Source: Scortum barcoo (taxonomy: Eukaryota > Chordata > Actinopteri > Centrarchiformes > Terapontidae). From it: a DNA stretch of 64,000 nt. Under the pieces are notes generated by a model. The model worked only from the letters and a program-made list of their open reading frames with translations. It did not search any database and had not been told where the DNA came from. Shown one piece after another: positions 58,654-64,000 of the stretch (position 1 is its first letter; every line of letters starts with the position of its first letter). The translations under genes were made by a program, and so were the position numbers. The DNA is taken from NCBI GenBank assembly GCA_023238725.1, contig CM041536.1, positions 17,453,271-17,517,270 on the forward strand, read 5' to 3'.

Positions 58654-61653
58654 ATTTATTTTTCAACTATTTCATTTATCACACCATTTGGAGCCATCAA
58701 CTTGGTAATGTTTGCTTTTTAATCAATTATTTAGAACCCCAACCACCACAAAAGTGCTGGTCCCCACAGTCATTTATGCAGGGAAAGTGCTGTATTTTGA
58801 GTTTAAAAATATGTTTTTCTACCATTCAAAATGCAAAAATATATTAATAACTATCAGATATATGATATAAATGACATATTAAAACAAAATGCCAAATAAA
58901 TATTATAAAATATATTTAAAAAGTAGTCGTCTCGACTCCAGATGTGTGGATACACTTTATTTAATTTTGGTTACTTTAAATTTAATTTTATTTACACTTT
59001 ATTTCATGGCGTTTAATGGAGTTTTTTGCATGGAATAAAAACATTTCATTTGAATAATTGTGTCTTTTAATTGTTAATCCTTTGGTCAGGTATAGAAAAA
59101 TTGAGTGCAGCTGAGAAGCAGCGTCTTTATAGACAGTGGAGGGATGCTGATCCTCAACGAAGAGCAGAGTATTTAGAGAAAAGGAAGCAGGGCTATGCCA
59201 GAGACATTGAAACAAAGAAGAGAAGGAGAATAATTGATTTAAGTGAAAGGGAAAAAAGGGCAGAACGAAAGGCATGGAGGCAGCATCAGCAAAGATGCAG
59301 GCAAAGACAGGCAGAAGCAGGAGCACTGACCCCCCAATCACCACCAAATCCCAGCATTTCACGGTACTAGCTGAACTGTTACACATCCAGAAATGAATAT
59401 TGAAACTGGTAAAGCTTAATAATAAAACTGAACTGTATACATTACACACCGTTTACATCATCTGTCATATCTGAATTTGTTTCTCAGGCTATTCCCATCA
59501 ATACAATCTCACACTGACTTTCCTACCTTCTCTTCTTCACATTCTCTTTCTCTCTCTCTCACTCCACATACACACACACACACAAACAATGAGACATATT
59601 TGCATTCACATACACTGAAAAAAAGACAGTAAGACATCATAAGAAATAAACAATGAAAATAAATATTTTCAAGGAAATATTTTAAAATATATTTTCATTT
59701 TACAGATAACTACAACAAGGGATGAAACAACGTAGGAGAGATGCCCAGAAAAAACAAAGGGAAATAGATAAACTCAAAGATGAGATCATCAGATTGAGAA
59801 GACGTTATGAAAAGATGAAGAAACAAAAGAGACATGCAAATCTGGATAGCCCAGAAGTTAAAACACAGAAAATCAGAAATTCAGCAGTCAAGTGATGCTG
59901 TTTTGGGAGCACTGAAACACAAATACAGAGGTTTGAAAAACACAAAATCTTGCTAGTATCAGATAAGATAACAAGATAACACACTGCAAGAAGTTAATTG
60001 GTTGTGATTCTCAAAGAAAACAAAGGAAACTGGCATAGAGAGGGAGACTACAAAATCTGTCAGACAATTTTTCCTAAGGGATGATGTCAGCAGACTGACC
60101 ACGGGGAAGAGGGACACAGTAACGTAAGAGACAGAGGAGACTCCTGTCTGATTCTTAGCTCAACCTCCACAGGAAATATGAATAAATCAGAGCACCAACA
60201 AATTTATTATGCCTTCTGCCGTCAGAGACCATTTTGGGTGGTTCCACCAAAAGAGAGAGACAAAGAGACATGCCAGTGTAAGACACATGAAAAACTGCAG
60301 TTCATGGCGGACAAATTATCCAGACTTGGCATCTCTAACTGCAAAAACTGGAAATGTGTGACAGCACTGTCTGCAGCACCTCCAAGACATGTGCTTATGG
60401 TGATTGTGTGGACTGCATGATGTCTACCCTCTGAGCAATTCTTCAAGTAGGGTGGTGAATCTAACCCAGTGGTGCCAGGATAAGGTGTCCTTCTCAAAGC
60501 CAGATGGTGAGACAAAAATAAGTACAATCACTGTCCGAAAAGATATCCCAGTTCTGAGGATGAGCTTGTAACACAATTCCAGGACAGGCTTTTTAACTTT
60601 AGGAGACACCTTTTCAATATTCTTTGGCAATACAACGCATACAAGAATCTCAGAGAGAGCCTCACTGTCAAAGACTTCTTGATCCACGTTGATTTTAGAG
60701 AGAACTATGCTTGCAAATACTCCAATGAAATCCAGTCAGTCCACTTTGGGGGTTCACATCAGCAGGTGGCACTCAATAAGCGTTCAGTGCAGATTGAGCA
60801 GCAGTTCTGGAAGTTCATCATGGGGAAGCTGGACAAGTGAAAAAAGTTGCCATGAACTGTAAACTGTTCCAAGTTTGTTGGTGGAAACCCGACCACTTTT
60901 CTCCAAAATCTTAACAGTTTAGTTGTTTGTTTGTTAATGGACTTCATGTGTTCTTAAACTGTTCATGAACTTTTATGATGTAAGAATTTATTTGCATTTA
61001 AAAAAAATAAGAATCTTTTGTCTTGTGTATGTCACTGGTGTTTCATTGTGTCACTGGTGTTACTGTGAGGCTTTTCTTATGTCATATTCATAAAATATGT
61101 CATATTTCACAAAATAATAATTTTACATCCATAAATTTTGCTTCACTCATAAGTTAAGATTTTAAGGACTGCATCATTCATTGTTTATACCAGATTTTCA
61201 AATATTTTCATTGTTGTAGCAAATACATGGTTGCACAAATAAATAAAAGTCATTCAATCATACTTTTAACAAACCTTAATAAATTAATAAAATACAGACT
61301 CCTGATTGCATTGCATTATCATAATTCTTCTCTGACTCTGACTACATGTACTGAAGAGACTGAGACATAATATTTTATAAAAGCCTTAAATATTGCGAAT
61401 AAAGTGTGGTAATACCAGTGACAAAAAAGCGGTTCATGTGTTCTTTAGATAAATGTACAAAAAAAAAAAAAAAAAAATCAAATCAAATCAAATAAAAAAA
61501 TCATTAAGCTTTCATTTTTGTGTATTCATAAAGTCAATGACTTATGTAACAATGTAGTCCAAGTTTAAATGTTAGAAAAAGAAAAAAAATTAAGACATCT
61601 CTGCCATCCCAAAAGTGGACGTTTCTGTAGAATGACCCATATGCCCTTTTACC
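58654..61653. mobile_element. 3-kb block of units 2 and 3, unit 3 copy
   Basis: Counterpart of 43575-46565 with very few differences, mainly in homopolymer and simple-repeat lengths. Confidence 0.7.
59091..60840 (+). pseudogene. Degraded copy of a multi-copy fish gene, unit 3
   Basis: Same three blocks as in unit 2, with the same stops. One glutamine/alanine repeat is shorter (QAEAGAL for QAAAAGAL) and one residue differs (KERDKET for KERDRET). Confidence 0.6.
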
Positions 61654-62022
61654 ATTATTATTTTATTGTTATTATTAACAAAATAATACTCACAATACTA
61701 TTAAAAACAAAAATAAGAATGGTAATAATAAATAATGAATGTATTTTTACAATATGATTACAGTAGTAATGTTAAATGCATTTAATTATATGGGGAAGAC
61801 ACAAATACCAATTTAAGAAATCCAGGATAGTAAAAAGACAAAGAGAAAAACATTAATTGAAAGGTTTTCTTTTTTAATTTTAATTAGATGTGTATAGATA
61901 TATTGAAAGGTGGGTGGACTCACATAAAACTGCTTCCTGCAATCCCGTTCTACATAATGAATATTTTGAATAATGCTGAATATGAGATTTCGAACGAGAC
62001 GTTCTTTAGCGCCATGGTGTTG

Positions 62023-62104
62023 TGATGTCATCAAAGGCAGATCAAAGGCACGATTCCAGGACACGAGTGATGTCACGGGCAGCTGATTGGCTCAAGTATA
62101 CATA
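62023..62104 (+). promoter_or_regulatory. Promoter of coiled-coil gene, copy 3
   Basis: Identical arrangement of two TGATGTCA sites, an inverted CCAAT and TATACATA. Confidence 0.55.
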
Positions 62105-62292
62105 GAACTTATCTCAGCTAAATTTTTCTACATCTGCCATTGGAGGACTTTGGTGAGTTCAAAGTGTCCTTATTCTTGGAAAGGAAGTAAGGAAAAGTGA
62201 GTAATTCTAGGCTCCAGTCAGAGGTAAGGGCATTTGTGTTGGAGTTGCAAGATTTGAGGGACAGTGAGGCCCATCGTCAACAGCAGGAGGTG

Positions 62293-63489
62293 ATGGCCAA
62301 GGAAGAACTGTCCAGGATTTCAGATCCTTTAATGCAGGAGAAAGTTTTTAGGAGGAAAAATGATGATTATATTAGACAGTTAGAAGAGGAGAATTTGGTT
62401 TTAAGGGAGAGCAATAAAAGTATGGTGGCCGAGATTGAGCAGCTCAGGACAACAGTGTATGACCTTGAGTGTCCAGTTAAGGAGGCTCAACAAGGGGATG
62501 CTCCTTGTGTTGAAGATGAGCTTCTGGAGAAGGTGGCTCAACTTGAACACCAGGAACAGATGATGCAGGTAAGGAACAGTAATTTGTTGGCCATATTGCA
62601 GGACCTGGATGAAAGGGAGAGTGCTCTTTTTGAGCAGAACAAGAGCATCACTGCTGAACTGGCCTCGCTTAAATCAGAGATAGGCGTAAAACAGGCAATG
62701 AACAAACACCTGTGGACAGATGTTCAGGATTTGCAGAGCAGTTTTAAGTCTTTGAAGGAGAATAAGGAGGCAGAGATAGAGAAGTTGAGGGCAGCACTGC
62801 TTAATCTTCAGGAAAAGGCAGAGTATTTGAAAGAACAGAATGAAAGCATTGTAGACGAGCTGACTCAACTTGAGTCTCTGACGGTAAAACTAAAGGAGGA
62901 GAATGGAAATCTTAAGACAGCTCTGCATGATACTGAGTATCAAATGGAGGAAACTAATCTGCAAATCCTGAATAATGATGAGGTAATTACAAAGCAGATC
63001 AAGGAAATTGCTTATAAGCAGCAAGTGATAGAGGAGCTTTCTGTCCACTTGGATGATATGAAGCAATCGATCCGTGATCTGAAGAGTCAGCTAGAGATGA
63101 GAACAGAAGAGGAGATTTTAGGTAAGAGGCAGGGCAATGAGAGTTTCTTGGAGGCTGCATCTGAGTGTTTTGATGCCTCATTTGGGCAGACTGATGATGG
63201 CTTTCCTGAGGCTGCACTTGGGGACCAGATTGATGTTGGCCTCCTGGAGACTTGTGCTGCACAACCTCAGCAGCTGGAGGCTCCTTCTGGTGCCAGAAGT
63301 ATGTGGCGTTGCTGTGCTAAAGGCCTACTCAAACTAGGTTTGTGTGCTGCAATTGGCAGCGCAAGTCTACTTATTTCTGTGGGTATAATAGTCAGCAGAC
63401 AGCCTGCCAACAGCTGCTTGTGGGACTGTATCTACAATTTCATTGAGCCCTACAGCAGCTTCCAACACATAGCACCTCACCCCTTCTGA
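62293..63489 (+). CDS. Coiled-coil protein with C-terminal membrane anchor, copy 3
   Basis: A 398-aa frame with no indel relative to the other copies. It differs from copy 2 by K88E, T110S and R212H plus two silent changes noted (gaaaag/gagaag, aaagag/aaggag). The C-terminal membrane segment and tail are identical to copies 1 and 2. Copy 3 is closer to copy 2 than to copy 1, which agrees with the shared deletion and 3-kb block of units 2 and 3. Confidence 0.8.
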   Translation: MAKEELSRISDPLMQEKVFRRKNDDYIRQLEEENLVLRESNKSMVAEIEQLRTTVYDLECPVKEAQQGDAPCVEDELLEKVAQLEHQEQMMQVRNSNLLAILQDLDERESALFEQNKSITAELASLKSEIGVKQAMNKHLWTDVQDLQSSFKSLKENKEAEIEKLRAALLNLQEKAEYLKEQNESIVDELTQLESLTVKLKEENGNLKTALHDTEYQMEETNLQILNNDEVITKQIKEIAYKQQVIEELSVHLDDMKQSIRDLKSQLEMRTEEEILGKRQGNESFLEAASECFDASFGQTDDGFPEAALGDQIDVGLLETCAAQPQQLEAPSGARSMWRCCAKGLLKLGLCAAIGSASLLISVGIIVSRQPANSCLWDCIYNFIEPYSSFQHIAPHPF

Positions 63490-63599
63490 ACATGATAAGC
63501 CACATATTTTTATTTTTTTCTTGGGTTATGTATTTATGGATATGAATTATGAACGTGTCGATCTCATATATATTCACACAAACACATATTTGTGTGTAT

Positions 63600-63614
63600 A
63601 TATATTTATCTATG

Positions 63615-63646
<32 letters not shown>

Positions 63647-63760
63647 TATATGCACGTTTTCAATCAAAAGTATTCAACCCCTTTAATCTAAAGCGTGAGA
63701 TTTTAGTGATGGTAATACAATTTTGATTGCAACTCTGTAATGTGTGTGTGTGTGTGTGTA

Positions 63761-63803
<43 letters not shown>

Positions 63804-63805
63804 TA
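63600..63805. repeat. (TA)n(CA)n and (TG)n(TA)n microsatellites, unit 3
   Basis: Same positions as in units 1 and 2, but with a longer ta run (about 63763-63799) and an extra aatg interruption. These length changes are the largest differences between units 2 and 3 here. Confidence 0.9.
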
Positions 63806-63862
63806 CGTGTGTGTGTGTGTGAGAGAGTATAATATGTTTGTAACTTATATTCATAAATACAT

Positions 63863-64000
63863 GGGCAGCACAGTGGTGCAGTGGTTAGCACTGTCACCTC
63901 ACAGGAGGCTTTTCTGTGTGGAGTTTGCATGTTCTCCCTGTGTCTGCGTGGGTTTTCTCCAGGTGCTCTGGTTTCCTCCCACCTTCCAAAGACATGCACA
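63863..64000 (+). mobile_element. tRNA-like short interspersed repeat, copy 3 (cut by window end)
   Basis: It begins gggcagcacagtggtg and runs to ccaaagacatgcaca at the edge. It matches copy 2 as far as it goes. Confidence 0.7.

Larger units (their letters stand above)
57682..64000. repeat. Tandem array unit 3 (partial, runs off right edge)
   Basis: It restarts at GGCCTGTCCC at 57682 and follows unit 2 closely through the bmal2 flank, the 3-kb block, the coiled-coil gene and into the short repeat, where the window ends. It shares unit 2's exon-1 deletion and its 3-kb block. Confidence 0.9.

Noticed and set aside
1..64000. tRNA genes, rRNA, CRISPR arrays, bacterial or viral genes
   Set aside because: None seen. 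The only tRNA-like text is the A-box portion of the short interspersed repeat, which lacks a B box.

Overview
The window is nuclear DNA from a ray-finned (teleost) fish. Evidence: three vertebrate genes with compact introns, GT-AG splice sites and vertebrate-type promoters; teleost-style repeats (an L2-clade LINE, piggyBac and hAT elements, a tRNA-like short repeat, CA/GA microsatellites); and a guanylate-cyclase-activating-protein gene of the kind teleosts carry in several copies. All genes were assembled by hand from translated exons and splice sites. No database search was possible.

Left part (1-31 kb), all on the minus strand. From the right come bmal2 (arntl2; start codon 30742, stop 19030), a GCAP-family Ca2+ sensor (guca1-like, 15286-13270), and the 5' half of ppfibp1 (liprin-beta-1; promoter near 12.15 kb, start codon 5295, running off the left edge). 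BMAL2 lying upstream of PPFIBP1 in the same orientation matches the human order on 12p and supports calling this bmal2 rather than bmal1. The bmal2 model has 18 coding exons and 652 codons in one consistent frame. It shows a perfect RORE and a D-box just upstream of the start, one GC-AG intron, and an apparent 4-bp duplication that makes a new splice donor and removes a segment carrying a SUMO-type motif.

Right part (29.8-64 kb): a tandem array with a period of about 15.09 kb. Unit 1 (29808-42602) starts inside bmal2 intron 1 and still contains bmal2 exon 1 and its CpG-rich promoter. Unit 2 (42603-57681) and the partial unit 3 (57682-64000) carry a bmal2-flank copy from which exon 1 and the promoter are deleted, plus a 3-kb block missing from unit 1. 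Each unit has an uninterrupted, apparently intronless gene for a coiled-coil protein with a C-terminal membrane anchor, a short tRNA-like repeat, a dead piggyBac element, a 2.7-kb unassigned stretch and a 5'-truncated dead L2 LINE. The LINE 3' end is fused to bmal2 intron sequence across a 6-bp microhomology, which looks like the original duplication breakpoint.

The most interesting candidate is the amplified coiled-coil/tail-anchored gene. All three copies are open and free of indels, while the neighbouring LINE is full of small tandem duplications. Its tail has the layout of a KASH peptide (membrane segment, about 30 lumenal residues with cysteines, proline-rich end), although the canonical terminal motif is not exact.
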